From contig NZ_JAIRAU010000059.1 of NCBI RefSeq assembly GCF_020073745.1, positions 124,001 to 188,000 on the forward strand: a stretch of 64,000 nt of DNA. Reading direction: 5' to 3'. Position 1 is the stretch's first letter. Every line of letters starts with the position of its first letter. The stretch comes from Nannocystis pusilla. GTDB lineage: Bacteria > Myxococcota_A > Polyangia > Nannocystales > Nannocystaceae. The notes under the pieces are model-generated. The model was given only the letters and a program-made list of their open reading frames with translations. It had not been told where the DNA came from and did no database searches. The translations under genes were made by a program, and so were the position numbers. This document shows positions 42,197 to 51,297 of this stretch, piece by piece.

Positions 42197-45100
42197 ATGC
42201 CCGCACCCCACCTGGCCCCGCCCACCGACATCGTCCGCCGTGCCCGCGACCGCCTGCTCGCCCGCGTGCCCGCGCTCGCCGGCGAGACCGCCACGATCGA
42301 CGAGGAGGACGGCGAGGACGGCGGGCCGGCGGAGGTCGCGGCCAGGCCCCGCGTGCCCGACGAGCGGCGCTACGTGTTCCGCGAGCCGATGGCGTCCGGG
42401 GGGATCGGGGTCATCCGCCGCGCGGAGGACCGGCGCCTCGGGCGGGTGATCGCGGTCAAGGAGCTGCTGCGCGACAGCCCGGACGCGCAGCGGCGGTTCG
42501 CGCTCGAGGCGGCGATCACGGCCCGCCTGCAGCACCCGGGCATCGTGCCGCTCTACGACCTCGGCTGGCGCGACACGGGCGAGCCGTTCTACTGCATGAA
42601 GCTGGTCGACGGCGAGAGCCTCGACGCGAAGATCCAGCGGGCGCAGACGCTGCCGCAGCGGTTGCGCCTGGTCGAGCACGTGATCGCGGTCGCCGACGCG
42701 ATCGCGTACGCGCACGCCCAGAAGGTGCTGCACCGCGACCTCAAGCCGGCCAACGTGCTGGTCGGCCGCTTCGGCGAGACGGTGGTGATCGACTGGGGCC
42801 TGGCCAAGGACCTGGCCCGGGGCGACGCGGATGAGATGTCCGATGAGACATGCTCCAAGGAGCATGGCGTATCGGACATGACGCAGGCGGGCACGGTGCT
42901 GGGGACGCTGCGCTACATGCCGCCCGAGCAGGCGGTGGGCGAGGCGGTCGACGTGCGCTCCGACGTCTACGCGCTCGGGGCGATCCTCTACCACGTGCTC
43001 GCCGGGCAGCCGCCATTCGCGGCGGCGACGGGGACGAACCTGGCGGCGCAGGTGCTGGCGGGCGGGTTCACCGAGCTGCGGCGGATCGACCCGGCGATCC
43101 CGGCCGAGCTGGCGACGATCAGCCAGCGAGCGATGGCCCGCGCGCCGAAGGACCGCTACGCGGACGCGGGCGCGTTCGCGGAAGACCTGCGGCGCTTCCA
43201 GGCCGGGCGGATGGTCGCGGCGCACGCGTACTCGCTGGCGGAGCGGGCGCGCCTGTGGGCCCGGACGCATCGCGCGGCGGTGGTCGCGTCGGGGCTGGCG
43301 ATCACGGCCGCGGCGGTGTTCACCTGGCAGGCGATCGAGCAGGCGCGGGTGCGGGCGGCCGAGCGCGCGCGCACGGAGGAGGCCGAGCGCGAGGCGAGCG
43401 TGCAGGCGGAGAAGGCGGCGCGGAGCGCCTTCGAGCGGCAGGCGATCGTCGACGCGCAGCGGCTCGACGCGTCGATCGTGCGCGCGCAGGTGTTGACGGA
43501 GGAGGGCGATCGGATCGCGGAGGCGCAGGCGATCGCGCGGGCCGCCACCACCGAGGCGCTGCGCACCGGCGGGCCGGTCGCGGCGGCGACCCGCGCGCTG
43601 GCGGCGACGCTGACGGCGCCGCGGATCGTGGCGACCGTCGGCGAGACCGACGGCGACTACGTGGACGCGGCCCACTGGCTGGCCGACGGCGCCGTCATCG
43701 CGACCCACGACAGGCGCGAGCGGCTGCGGCTGTGGGACGCGGCGAGCGGGCAGCGGATCGCCGAGGTCGAGCGGGCGTTCGGGCTCGCGGTCGATCCTGC
43801 CGGGGGCACGTTGCTCACGGTGGGTCCCGAGGGGCTCGTGCGCCGCGACGTCCGCACCGGGGCGGTGACGGCGGCGCTGGGCGACGAGGGGCGGTGGATC
43901 GCGCTGTCGCCCGACGGGCAAAGGGTCGCCGTGGGCGTCGACGGCGGGGTCCACGTGCGCGACGCGAACACCGGCGCGCTGGTGGCGAGGTTGCCCGGCG
44001 AGGCGCAGGTGGCCGCGTTCTCGCGCGACCACTCGCGCGTGATCACCGGCGGCAACGGCTACGCGTGGTTGTGGTCGCTGCCGGGCGGCGAGCTGCTCGG
44101 CGATCTTCGCACGGCGATGTTCGGCTACACGGCGGTGGCGATCAGCGACGACGGCACCCGCGTGGCGGTCGGCGGCAACGACCAGGACGTGTACATGTGG
44201 GATCTGCGGGGCAAACGGCCGCGGCTGACCAAGCGCGCGGCCGGACCGGGGCACGCGGCGGAGCGGCTGATGTTCTCGCCCGACGGCACGCGGCTGGTCT
44301 CGGCGATCATGAACGGCTCGTGGTTCGTGTGGGACACCGCGGATGGGCGGCTGATCCGCCGCGTCGACGGCGAGGCCGGGGCGTTCACCGCCGCCGATCT
44401 GTCGCGCGACGGGCGTTGGCTGGCGGTCGGCGCGACGGATGGGACGGTGCGCGTGTGGGAGGTCGCGAGCGGGGCGTTGCGGGCGACGCTGCGGGCCGAG
44501 CACGGCGAGGTGATGTGGGTGCTGTTCTCGCCGGACGGGCGCCGGATCCTCAGCGGCACCGCCGCGGGGCCGACGTCGGTGTGGGAATTGCCGATCGGCG
44601 TCCCTCCGCGCTGGCGCGCGGCCGGCTCGCCGTCGGCGATGGATATCGATGTCGCGAGCGATCGACTGGTGGTCGCCGAGGCGGGCGGCGTGACGGTGCA
44701 TCGAATCGTCGACGGCGCGGCGATCGCCGGGCTGCGGCCGGACGGGTCGACGTATGCGCAGGTCGAGCTGTCGGGGCAGGGGACCCTGTTCACGGCCACC
44801 GACGAGGGGTTCGCCCAGCTGTGGGAGGCCGACAGCGGGGCGCTCCGCTGCAACCTGCCGAGCCGCGTCGCGCTCGACCAGCGGCCGGTGTTCGTCGTCG
44901 ACAGCCCGGCGCTCGTGACCGTGGACGGCGACGGCGCGGTGCAGCTGTGGTCGACCCGCGATTGCCGCGGGGTACACACATTGCACGGTCCGCGGATGCC
45001 CTACGGCGATGTCCGCGGGACGCCCGACGGGCACGTCGTGGTGCCCGCCGGGCTCGAGCGGCTGGCGCGGATCGACCCGTGGTCGCCCGGGTACGCGGTG

Positions 45101-45628
45101 CTGTTCAGCGGCATGAAGAGCCCGATCTTGCGGTTCGCGTTCGCCGGCGACGGCTCGCAGGTGTTCGCCCACGGGTGGCGCGGCGACGCGACGTCGTGGG
45201 ACGCGCGGACCGGCGAGACGCTGGCCGAGCTGACCGGCAATTCGGCGATGATCCTGTCGGCCACGTTCTCGCCCGACGACGATACGATCTTGACCCTCGA
45301 CAACGGCCATTCGGCGCGGCTGTGGTCCGCCGCCGATCTGTCGCCGGTGCTGCGACTGGAGGGGCGACGCAACTGGGCCGCCGCGCCCGTGCCGGTGTTC
45401 TCGCCCGACGGCGCGCGCGTGCTGGCGGCCGACCTCGACGGCGAGGTCGGGCTGTGGGACGCCCGCGACGGCGCCTTCGTCGGCGCGCTGGCGCGGCTCC
45501 ACGGCGGCGCACCGGCGGCGCTGGCGTTCAGCGCCGATGGGGCCGACGCGATCGTGGTCGGGGCGCCGCTCGGGGCGGCGCGGCTGCCCGCGACGCCGGG
45601 GGGCATCCTCGCGGCGAGCGAGCGATGA
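42197..45628 (+). CDS. Membrane Ser/Thr protein kinase with WD40 sensor domain
   Basis: 1143 residues. The kinase domain runs from about 55 to 340: MASGGIGVIRRAED (Gly loop), VIAVKELL (Lys), VLHRDLKPANVLV (catalytic loop), VVIDWGLAKDL (DWG in place of DFG), GTLRYMPPEQAVG (activation segment). One membrane helix follows (AAVVASGLAITAAAVFTWQAI), then a coiled coil rich in Glu/Ala. A C-terminal WD40 propeller of many blades fills the rest (VAFSRDHSRVITGGNGYAWLW, MFSPDGTRLVSAIMNGSWFVWD, LFSPDGRRILSGTAAGPTSVWE). A 44-nt cruciform sequence inserts EMSDETCSKEHGVSDM between the DWG helix and the activation segment. The start follows a GGCGAGGA ribosome site. Confidence 0.92.
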   Translation: MPAPHLAPPTDIVRRARDRLLARVPALAGETATIDEEDGEDGGPAEVAARPRVPDERRYVFREPMASGGIGVIRRAEDRRLGRVIAVKELLRDSPDAQRRFALEAAITARLQHPGIVPLYDLGWRDTGEPFYCMKLVDGESLDAKIQRAQTLPQRLRLVEHVIAVADAIAYAHAQKVLHRDLKPANVLVGRFGETVVIDWGLAKDLARGDADEMSDETCSKEHGVSDMTQAGTVLGTLRYMPPEQAVGEAVDVRSDVYALGAILYHVLAGQPPFAAATGTNLAAQVLAGGFTELRRIDPAIPAELATISQRAMARAPKDRYADAGAFAEDLRRFQAGRMVAAHAYSLAERARLWARTHRAAVVASGLAITAAAVFTWQAIEQARVRAAERARTEEAEREASVQAEKAARSAFERQAIVDAQRLDASIVRAQVLTEEGDRIAEAQAIARAATTEALRTGGPVAAATRALAATLTAPRIVATVGETDGDYVDAAHWLADGAVIATHDRRERLRLWDAASGQRIAEVERAFGLAVDPAGGTLLTVGPEGLVRRDVRTGAVTAALGDEGRWIALSPDGQRVAVGVDGGVHVRDANTGALVARLPGEAQVAAFSRDHSRVITGGNGYAWLWSLPGGELLGDLRTAMFGYTAVAISDDGTRVAVGGNDQDVYMWDLRGKRPRLTKRAAGPGHAAERLMFSPDGTRLVSAIMNGSWFVWDTADGRLIRRVDGEAGAFTAADLSRDGRWLAVGATDGTVRVWEVASGALRATLRAEHGEVMWVLFSPDGRRILSGTAAGPTSVWELPIGVPPRWRAAGSPSAMDIDVASDRLVVAEAGGVTVHRIVDGAAIAGLRPDGSTYAQVELSGQGTLFTATDEGFAQLWEADSGALRCNLPSRVALDQRPVFVVDSPALVTVDGDGAVQLWSTRDCRGVHTLHGPRMPYGDVRGTPDGHVVVPAGLERLARIDPWSPGYAVLFSGMKSPILRFAFAGDGSQVFAHGWRGDATSWDARTGETLAELTGNSAMILSATFSPDDDTILTLDNGHSARLWSAADLSPVLRLEGRRNWAAAPVPVFSPDGARVLAADLDGEVGLWDARDGAFVGALARLHGGAPAALAFSADGADAIVVGAPLGAARLPATPGGILAASER
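42836..42879. repeat. Double palindrome inside the kinase gene
   Basis: Outer arms ATGTCCGAT (42836-42844) and ATCGGACAT (42871-42879) enclose inner arms CATGCTCC (42849-42856) and GGAGCATG (42859-42866). The reading frame stays open and gains about 15 residues. The outer arm begins with the same ATGTCC found in the intergenic hairpins of this region, so it looks like a palindromic element that entered a coding region. Confidence 0.7.
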
Positions 45629-45875
45629 ACGCGGTCGCGGCGACTGTTGTCATTGCCTCGCCGGACACTCGCGGCAATGCGCGGTCGCGCCTCGTGGAGC
45701 CCCTGTCGGGCGCCGGCTCATGTCGCCGCGACGCCGGCCCTCGGCAAGCGGGGATGAGGACGCGCCGCACCCCTACGCGCTGCATTCGGGCGCTCGGTCG
45801 ATTGTGAAGACGCGCCAGGTGCTTTCCTCGCCGGCGTGGTTGCGGTAGGGTGAGCCTCCGTTCGGGAGGTCGAGG

Positions 45876-47273
45876 ATGCGGCGGAGATGGTCATTTCGCG
45901 CTGTGGTCGCGCTGGCGTGGTTCGCCGCGTGCGCGGGCTCCGGCCCCGGCTCGTCCACCGACGGCGCCGCGACGGCCGGCGCCAGCGAGGGGCCGACGGG
46001 GCAGGAGCCGACGGGGCAGGAGCCGACGGGGCCGGGGCCGACGACCGACGACGATCCCCCCGGACCGACGAGCAGCGTCGATCCGACGGGTGGTGCCGAC
46101 CCCACCGGCGAGAACCCGACCACCGGGTCGGACACCGCCAATGACCCGACCGGCGGTGGTGGGCTGGGTCCGGCAGAGTTCGATCCCGACGAGCTCGACG
46201 CGCCCTCGCACGGCGGCACGATCACGTTTCAGGAGATCGGCGCACCCGGCTGGTACCCCAGTCGGCGCGATCCTGCGGTCGGCCCGTGCGACGCGTACGA
46301 GGCCGACGGCTGCTGTCTGGCCCAGCACGAGGTGACGGGCGACCAGTTGACGCCGTGGGACGAGGACCTGATCTTGACGCTGCGCGGGCCGCTGCAGCTC
46401 AAGCAATTCGCGGCGTATCAACCGGCGAGCGGCGACCCGGGGCAATGGTCGCTGGTGTCGGGCTGGGACGAGCGCTGGCCGGCGGAGGGGCAGGGGCTGG
46501 CGTTCAAGGGCAACGACACCGAGTCGGAGGGGTTCCTCGGGATTGTCGGCACCGAATGTCTGGTCAATGTCTCGACCGCGACGCCGTTCGCGTGCGGCGA
46601 CGGCAGCTCGCCGTTCTGCCCGGCGGGGGACGACGCAGAGTATCACGGGTGGGCCGGGTCGAAGCTGTTCGTATTGCTGGCGCGGATGCCCGACGCCGAG
46701 GAGGTCGGCGAGCCGTGCTCCGACGACGCCGACGGCAACTGGTACAACGCGCCTTGGATCGGCCTCAGCCTCGGCGAGCTGGTGCGCGCGGGGGCGTTCT
46801 CGAATTGCCAGTGCTACGCGAAGAACCCGGACGAGTGGTACCTCGGCGACGGCTGCGGGCAGTTCAACGTGTTCGAGGTCGTCAACGACAACAATCAGTA
46901 CCAGAACTTCGGCGTGTTCAGCACCAACTTCTTCGGCTACGCCGGCTACGTCGGCGAGGGGCCGTGCGGCGATCAATGCGACGTCTCGCAGCTCCAGCCG
47001 GAGGTCGACCTCATCGACAAGGGCGAGAACGTCGAGGCCGCGCAGGGGGCGATCGCCACGCCGGACGGCGGGCCGGGGGCGGCGTTCCGCCGGCCGTTCG
47101 CGGGCTATCGCTACTTCATCATCCTGCTGGACACGAGCGCCCGCACGGTGCAACTCGCCGTCGTGCACCCCGACCAGGTCCCGGCCGCGCTCGCGCCGCT
47201 GCTGCCGGGCTTGCCGGGGTCGATCGCGCAAGCCACCGTCGAGGGCGCGCTGGGGCTGCGTCTGCCAAAGTGA
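45876..47273 (+). CDS. Lipoprotein resembling fungal TOS1 (DUF2403/DUF2401)
   Basis: 465 residues. MRRRWSFRAVVALAWFAAC is a lipoprotein signal; a linker with P-T-G-Q-E-P-T repeats follows to about residue 95. The domain then reads GGTITFQEIGAPGWYPSRRDP, CCLAQHEVTGDQLTPWDEDLILTLRGPLQLKQFAAYQP, SGWDERWPAEGQGLAFKGND and a Cys-rich core with FNVFEVVNDNNQYQNFGVFSTNFFGYAGY. This order recalls TOS1 proteins of fungal cell walls, linked with beta-glucan. The call is from pattern memory. The next gene, five bp downstream, is a GH128-like glucanase, which fits a role on fungal glucan. Confidence 0.72.
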   Translation: MRRRWSFRAVVALAWFAACAGSGPGSSTDGAATAGASEGPTGQEPTGQEPTGPGPTTDDDPPGPTSSVDPTGGADPTGENPTTGSDTANDPTGGGGLGPAEFDPDELDAPSHGGTITFQEIGAPGWYPSRRDPAVGPCDAYEADGCCLAQHEVTGDQLTPWDEDLILTLRGPLQLKQFAAYQPASGDPGQWSLVSGWDERWPAEGQGLAFKGNDTESEGFLGIVGTECLVNVSTATPFACGDGSSPFCPAGDDAEYHGWAGSKLFVLLARMPDAEEVGEPCSDDADGNWYNAPWIGLSLGELVRAGAFSNCQCYAKNPDEWYLGDGCGQFNVFEVVNDNNQYQNFGVFSTNFFGYAGYVGEGPCGDQCDVSQLQPEVDLIDKGENVEAAQGAIATPDGGPGAAFRRPFAGYRYFIILLDTSARTVQLAVVHPDQVPAALAPLLPGLPGSIAQATVEGALGLRLPK

Positions 47274-47278
47274 ACACC

Positions 47279-48250
47279 ATGCGATTGTCGTATCTTCATT
47301 GTTTTTGGTCGATCGCGGCGGTGGTCGGCTGCTCGCCGGAGCCCGGCAGCGGCGAGACCGAGACGGGCGCCGCCACGGCGACGGACAGCGGTGACGCGGA
47401 CGGCTCCGCGACGACGCCGACGACGTCGGGCGGCGTGGACGCGACGGACACGGCGCCCGGCACGGACAGCGAGGCGGGGACGGCCACCGATTCGGGGGAC
47501 CCGCCGGCGTCGTCGTGCAAGCGCGGCGTCGCGTACGGCTATCATTCCGCGGCGGACCTGAGCGCGCTCGCGCCGGCGGTGTCGTGGTGGTACAACTGGA
47601 CGGTCCCGCCCGACGAGGGGGTGCGCGACTCGTATCAGGAGATCGGGGTCGAGTTCGTGCCGATGTTGTGGGGCGCGGCCTCGCTCGAGCAGATGCAGGA
47701 GATCCCGGCCGGCGCGCGCTATCTGCTGGCCTTCAACGAGCCGAATTTCGGCAGCCAGGCCAACCTGACGCCGCAAGAGGCGGCCGCGTTGTGGCCGCAG
47801 GTCGAGGCGGTGGCCGATGCGCACGGGCTCGAGATCGTGTCGCCGGCGCTGAACTACTGCGGCGGGTCGTGCAACAAGACGAACCCGTTCGAGTGGTTCG
47901 ACGAGTTCTTCGCGGCCTGCCAGGGCTGCCGGGTCGACCACCTGGCGGTCCACTGGTACGCGTGCCACCGCGACGCGCTGTCGGGCTACATCGAGCAGAT
48001 GAAGCAATACGAGCGGCCGATCTGGCTGACCGAGTTCTCCTGCCTCGACGCGATGGACGTGTCGGTGCCGGTGCAGCTGGCGTACATGGAGGAGGCGCTC
48101 GATTACCTCGAGAACGAGCCGGCGGTGTTCCGCTACTCGTGGTTCGCCGGCCGCTTCGACCCGCAGCCGGCCATCGACCTGCTCGGCGCGTCGGGCGAAC
48201 TGACGGAGCTGGGCCAGGCCTACGTGAGCGCGCCGGCGAATTGCCCCTGA
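47279..48250 (+). CDS. GH128-like secreted beta-1,3-glucanase lipoprotein
   Basis: 323 residues. A signal MRLSYLHCFWSIAAVVGC and a Thr/Asp-rich linker lead to a TIM-barrel domain: GVAYGYHSAADLSALAPAVSWWYNWTVPPDEG, FVPMLWG, ARYLLAFNEPNFGSQANLTPQEAAALWPQVEAVA (acid/base Glu in NEPN), DHLAVHWYACHRDALSGYIEQMKQY, PIWLTEFSCLD (nucleophile Glu) and VFRYSWFAGR. NEPN with TEF is the glycosyl-hydrolase Asl1-like GH128 pattern. It would act on beta-1,3-glucan outside the cell, as in predation on or digestion of fungi. Five bp separate it from the TOS1-like gene. Confidence 0.85.
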   Translation: MRLSYLHCFWSIAAVVGCSPEPGSGETETGAATATDSGDADGSATTPTTSGGVDATDTAPGTDSEAGTATDSGDPPASSCKRGVAYGYHSAADLSALAPAVSWWYNWTVPPDEGVRDSYQEIGVEFVPMLWGAASLEQMQEIPAGARYLLAFNEPNFGSQANLTPQEAAALWPQVEAVADAHGLEIVSPALNYCGGSCNKTNPFEWFDEFFAACQGCRVDHLAVHWYACHRDALSGYIEQMKQYERPIWLTEFSCLDAMDVSVPVQLAYMEEALDYLENEPAVFRYSWFAGRFDPQPAIDLLGASGELTELGQAYVSAPANCP

Positions 48251-48267
48251 GCGCGCATCAGGAGTTC

Positions 48268-48999
48268 GTGCGCGCGGCGAGCGGTCGTGCGCCCGCGCGC
48301 GACACGACCCCTCTTCGGCTGGTGGTCCGGACCTACTATCGTTACGACGGCGCGGGGCGCCCGTCCTCCATCTTGCGGACGACGAATCGCTGGAGCTCAT
48401 CGTCCGCCACGGGTCGCCCCGACCAGCGCAGGCCTCGGGTCGACGAGCTCCTCGAGGTCACGAGGGATGCGGACCTGGTGCGCATGCATCACCGCGCAGA
48501 CGGCGAGACCACGGAGTACACCTACGGCTTCTTCGACGGGGCGCTCGCCAGCGCCGTCGTGACCGCCGGCGCTGGCCCTGCGACGTGGCGCTACGGCCAC
48601 GACGACGAGGGCCGACTGGCGAGCGTCGAGGTGCCGGTCGAAGTCTGCGTCCCCGGTTCGCCGTGCCACGCCAGCCGGTGCCGATTCACCTACGAACGGG
48701 GCGGACGCCTGAGGACGTACGTGTGCGACGCCGGCCACCCGGGAAGATTCGAGCACGACCAGGCGGGGCGCCTCGTCTCGGCGACGCGCGGCGTCGAGAA
48801 TTCCTACCACTACGACGATCAGGGTCGTCTCGTCGCCATCGAACGCTCGTCGGAGCCGGGAGCCATGGAGCGGCTCACTTACCAGGGCCGCTGTCCGGCC
48901 TCACTCGTGCGGAGGTTCGCGTCCGGCGTCGATCCGATGGCACTCGTCGACGAGCCTCCGCGCCCCGAGCTGTGGCCCGACGAGATGCCGGTGCGGTGA
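48268..48999 (+). CDS. YD/RHS-repeat protein
   Basis: About 243 residues from a GTG start. Repeats typical of RHS/YD proteins are visible: TYYRYDGAGRPSSILRTTN, TTEYTYGFFDGALASAVV, TWRYGHDDEGRLASVEVP, CRFTYERGGRLRTYVCD, RFEHDQAGRLVSATRG and SYHYDDQGRLVAIERS. No signal peptide and no RHS core or toxin tip is present, so this is a short stand-alone YD protein rather than a full polymorphic toxin. GGAG lies just before the GTG. The next 220 bp (49000-49227) hold no gene I can support; one short frame (ELHDAIVDRSEALAIDDEDCWFIHP) may be a remnant. Confidence 0.72.
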   Translation: MRAASGRAPARDTTPLRLVVRTYYRYDGAGRPSSILRTTNRWSSSSATGRPDQRRPRVDELLEVTRDADLVRMHHRADGETTEYTYGFFDGALASAVVTAGAGPATWRYGHDDEGRLASVEVPVEVCVPGSPCHASRCRFTYERGGRLRTYVCDAGHPGRFEHDQAGRLVSATRGVENSYHYDDQGRLVAIERSSEPGAMERLTYQGRCPASLVRRFASGVDPMALVDEPPRPELWPDEMPVR

Positions 49000-49227
49000 C
49001 GCCACGCGATGAAGCGCCGGATCGTCGAGCTCCGCATCCGTTGGCCGAGGCCGACCGGACGCACGCCGTCGCCGCGTCGTGACCCGCGGTTCGCTGCGCG
49101 GCGACGAATTGCATGATGCCATCGTCGATCGGTCCGAGGCGCTGGCGATCGATGATGAGGATTGCTGGTTCATCCATCCGCAGGTCGACCTGGCGCGATT
49201 GCCCGTCTGGGCGCTGGCGCCGAGGCG

Positions 49228-49734
49228 TCATCCTGGCCTGGCGTCGAGGGTCGTGGCGAGGTGCTCCCATTCGTGCGGCTGGAGGCCGTAGTGCGGCGCG
49301 GGGGAGGTCTTGCGGCCCTCCGCCCGGGCGCCGCCGGAGAGGCAGACGATGCGCACCTCGGCGCCGTCGGGGAAGCGCAGGCTCAGCAGGGGCAGCCAGA
49401 AGCGGCCGCTGGCGGAGCGGGACCGCGACTGGAACACGTATTGACCGACGCTGGCGCGGAGCTCGGCGACGGGGGCGCGCCGGGCCGCGAGGGCGAGCGC
49501 GCCGTCGGTCACGGCGATCCTCGGACCGCGCCGCCAGGCGAAGCCGAGGTAGAGCAGGCCGACGACGAACACGACGGCGGAGACCGACACGAGCGCCTCG
49601 GCGGCGGCCGGGGCGGCGCTCTCGAGCGCCAGGGCCAGCATCACGATCAGGATCGCGGCCAGGAACGGACCGCAGGTGAGACGAATGGTGTCCCAGGTCG
49701 AGCGGTGGGGGATGAGCCGGGCCTCGAAGCTCAT
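49228..49734 (-). CDS. Membrane protein of unknown function
   Basis: 168 residues. Two membrane helices near the N-terminus, FLAAILIVMLALALESAAPAA and ALVSVSAVVFVVGLLYLGFAW, are followed by a cytosolic domain (IAVTDGALALAARRAPVAELRASVGQYVFQ, FWLPLLSLRFPDGAEVRIVCLSGGARAEG) that resembles a PH-like bacterial domain. No family is named with confidence. The start MSFEARLIPHRSTWD opens a sensible cytosolic N-terminus. The 480 bp after it (49735-50212) are non-coding and contain an imperfect ATGTCC hairpin. Confidence 0.72.
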   Translation of the reverse strand: MSFEARLIPHRSTWDTIRLTCGPFLAAILIVMLALALESAAPAAAEALVSVSAVVFVVGLLYLGFAWRRGPRIAVTDGALALAARRAPVAELRASVGQYVFQSRSRSASGRFWLPLLSLRFPDGAEVRIVCLSGGARAEGRKTSPAPHYGLQPHEWEHLATTLDARPG

Positions 49735-50055
49735 GCAGCGAGGATATCAGTTCGCAGGGCGGCAGCGACGCCGGACGGAGGCGAGGACGCGTGGCGTGCG
49801 CGGACATGAGCCGGGCCTCGAGGTTCACGCCGCGATGTCTCCGTTCACGCGGCGACGGGCGATGACCGTGTCGCCGAGAGGCCGCAGCACCGCGCTCGGT
49901 GCCGGCATTGCGACGAGGGGGACACGACGGGGCGCGCGGGGGTCTTCGCATCGCGGCTATGTTCAATCCGATCTTCAGGGAGTCTGAATATCAGCACCGG
50001 CGGGCGACTGCTGCTGCTGTGCTCGGTGCGGCGGCGGGGAGCGCGAGGCTGTCGC

Positions 50056-50071
50056 ATGTCCTTCGGGTCAT
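50056..50071. repeat. Imperfect ATGTCC hairpin
   Basis: ATGTCC-TTCG-GGTCAT, one mismatch from the family form, before the Pro/Glu-rich protein gene. A second pair, ATGTCGGATGGGTCAT, follows at about 50093. Confidence 0.45.
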
Positions 50072-50212
50072 CGCTCGAGGACTCGAAGAACATGTCGGAT
50101 GGGTCATGTTCAGGCGTGGCCGATCGCGGTCGGCGGCGCCCCGCGGACGGCGGCGTCGGTCCACGGTCCGGCGCTCGCCGGGCGGCCGGCGCGTGGTATC
50201 CTCGGGCCCACG

Positions 50213-51250
50213 ATGCTCGCGCGCTTCGCCTTCGCGCCGTTGCTCGGCGCGGTGCAGGTGCCCGCGCCGCCGGAGGTAGCGATCGAGTGGGCGGCGCCGA
50301 AGGAGTGCCCGGACCGCGAGGCGGTGCTCACGGCGATCGCGCGGCGGCTGGGGCGGCCGCTGACGGCCGAGGAGGCCGAGGTCGAGGCGCGGGTGGTCCG
50401 CGACGGGGGACGAGGGTTCACGCTGCGGCTGCGGCTGAGCGCCGGCGAGCGCGGCGAGACGCGCGAGGTGAGCGACCCGTCGTGCGCGGCCCTGGCCGAT
50501 GTGGTCGCGGTGCTGGTCGCCGCGGCCGTCGAGCCGGCCGCGGGGGTGCCCGAGCCCGCGCCGGCCGAGGCGGTCGCGCCCGCGCCCGAGCCGGTCCCCA
50601 CCGAGGCGGCCGCGCCTGCGGTCGCGCCCGAGCCGGAGCCGTCCGAGCCGCTGGCGGAGCCGATCGCGCCGATCGAGCCGATCGCTCCGCCGAGTGAGCC
50701 TGTCCCTCCGCGCAGGTCCAAAGGGCCAGGTGGCTTCGTGCGCGCGCACGGGGGCGGCGAGATCGGGGCGGTGCCGCGGGTCACGGGGGCGGTGGGGCTC
50801 GCAGGCGGGCTGCTGTGGCCGCGCTGGCGGCTCGAACTGCAGGGGCTGTACGTGGTGCCGCAGGAGCGGGAGGTGCCGCACGTGGCGACGACGGTGCGGG
50901 TCGCGCTGGCCGCGGGGGCGGTGCACGGGTGCGCGCGGCTGGGCCGGGGCGCGCTCGAGGTGCCGGTGTGCGTGGGGCTCGAGGCGGGGGCGATGCGCGG
51001 GGAGGCGCGCGGCCCGCCGTCGGGCCGGGCGGCCTTCCAGGGCTGGCTGGGCGGGGTGCTCGGGGCCGGGGTCGTGTGGCACGCGGGGCCGCGTCTGGGC
51101 GTGTGGGGGGCGGTGCAGATGGCGCTGACGCCGGTGCGCCCGCGCTTCGAGCTCAGCAACGCGACGAGCTCGGAGGAGCTGTGGCTGCCGGGTCCGGTGT
51201 CCGGCCGGCTGCTGCTCGGGGTCGAAATTCGTCTTCGCGATCCCTGGTGA
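50213..51250 (+). CDS. Secreted or periplasmic protein with Pro/Glu linker
   Basis: 345 residues. The N-terminal domain has VAIEWAAPKECPDREAVLTAIARRLGRPLTAEEAEVEARVVRDG and CAALADVVAVLVAAAVEP. A long linker of P-E-P-A repeats (about residues 105-170) follows, then a beta-rich C-terminal domain with Gly/Val strands (GGEIGAVPRVTGAVGLAGGLLWPRWRLELQGLYVVPQ) that looks like an outer-membrane or surface-layer barrel. This two-part plan is common in myxobacteria next to sigma-factor genes, and an ECF-like sigma gene follows 47 bp downstream. The biochemical role is unknown. Confidence 0.75.
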   Translation: MLARFAFAPLLGAVQVPAPPEVAIEWAAPKECPDREAVLTAIARRLGRPLTAEEAEVEARVVRDGGRGFTLRLRLSAGERGETREVSDPSCAALADVVAVLVAAAVEPAAGVPEPAPAEAVAPAPEPVPTEAAAPAVAPEPEPSEPLAEPIAPIEPIAPPSEPVPPRRSKGPGGFVRAHGGGEIGAVPRVTGAVGLAGGLLWPRWRLELQGLYVVPQEREVPHVATTVRVALAAGAVHGCARLGRGALEVPVCVGLEAGAMRGEARGPPSGRAAFQGWLGGVLGAGVVWHAGPRLGVWGAVQMALTPVRPRFELSNATSSEELWLPGPVSGRLLLGVEIRLRDPW

Positions 51251-51297
51251 CGGATCGGCGAGAAGGCGGAGAATCGTGGGTACCTGATGGGCCCGCG

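Noticed and set aside
40553-45502. A 1649-codon open frame on the minus strand opposite the GAF/STAS, sigma and kinase genes
   Set aside because: It is the antisense shadow of high-GC genes: composition is Arg/Ala/Arg-rich, and no domain or start signal is seen, while the plus strand carries clear domains.
49079-49291. Short frame with ELHDAIVDRSEALAIDDEDCWFIHPQVDLARLPVW
   Set aside because: It looks coding-like in part but has no ribosome site, no family and an Arg-rich end; it may be a remnant, but it is not strong enough to list.
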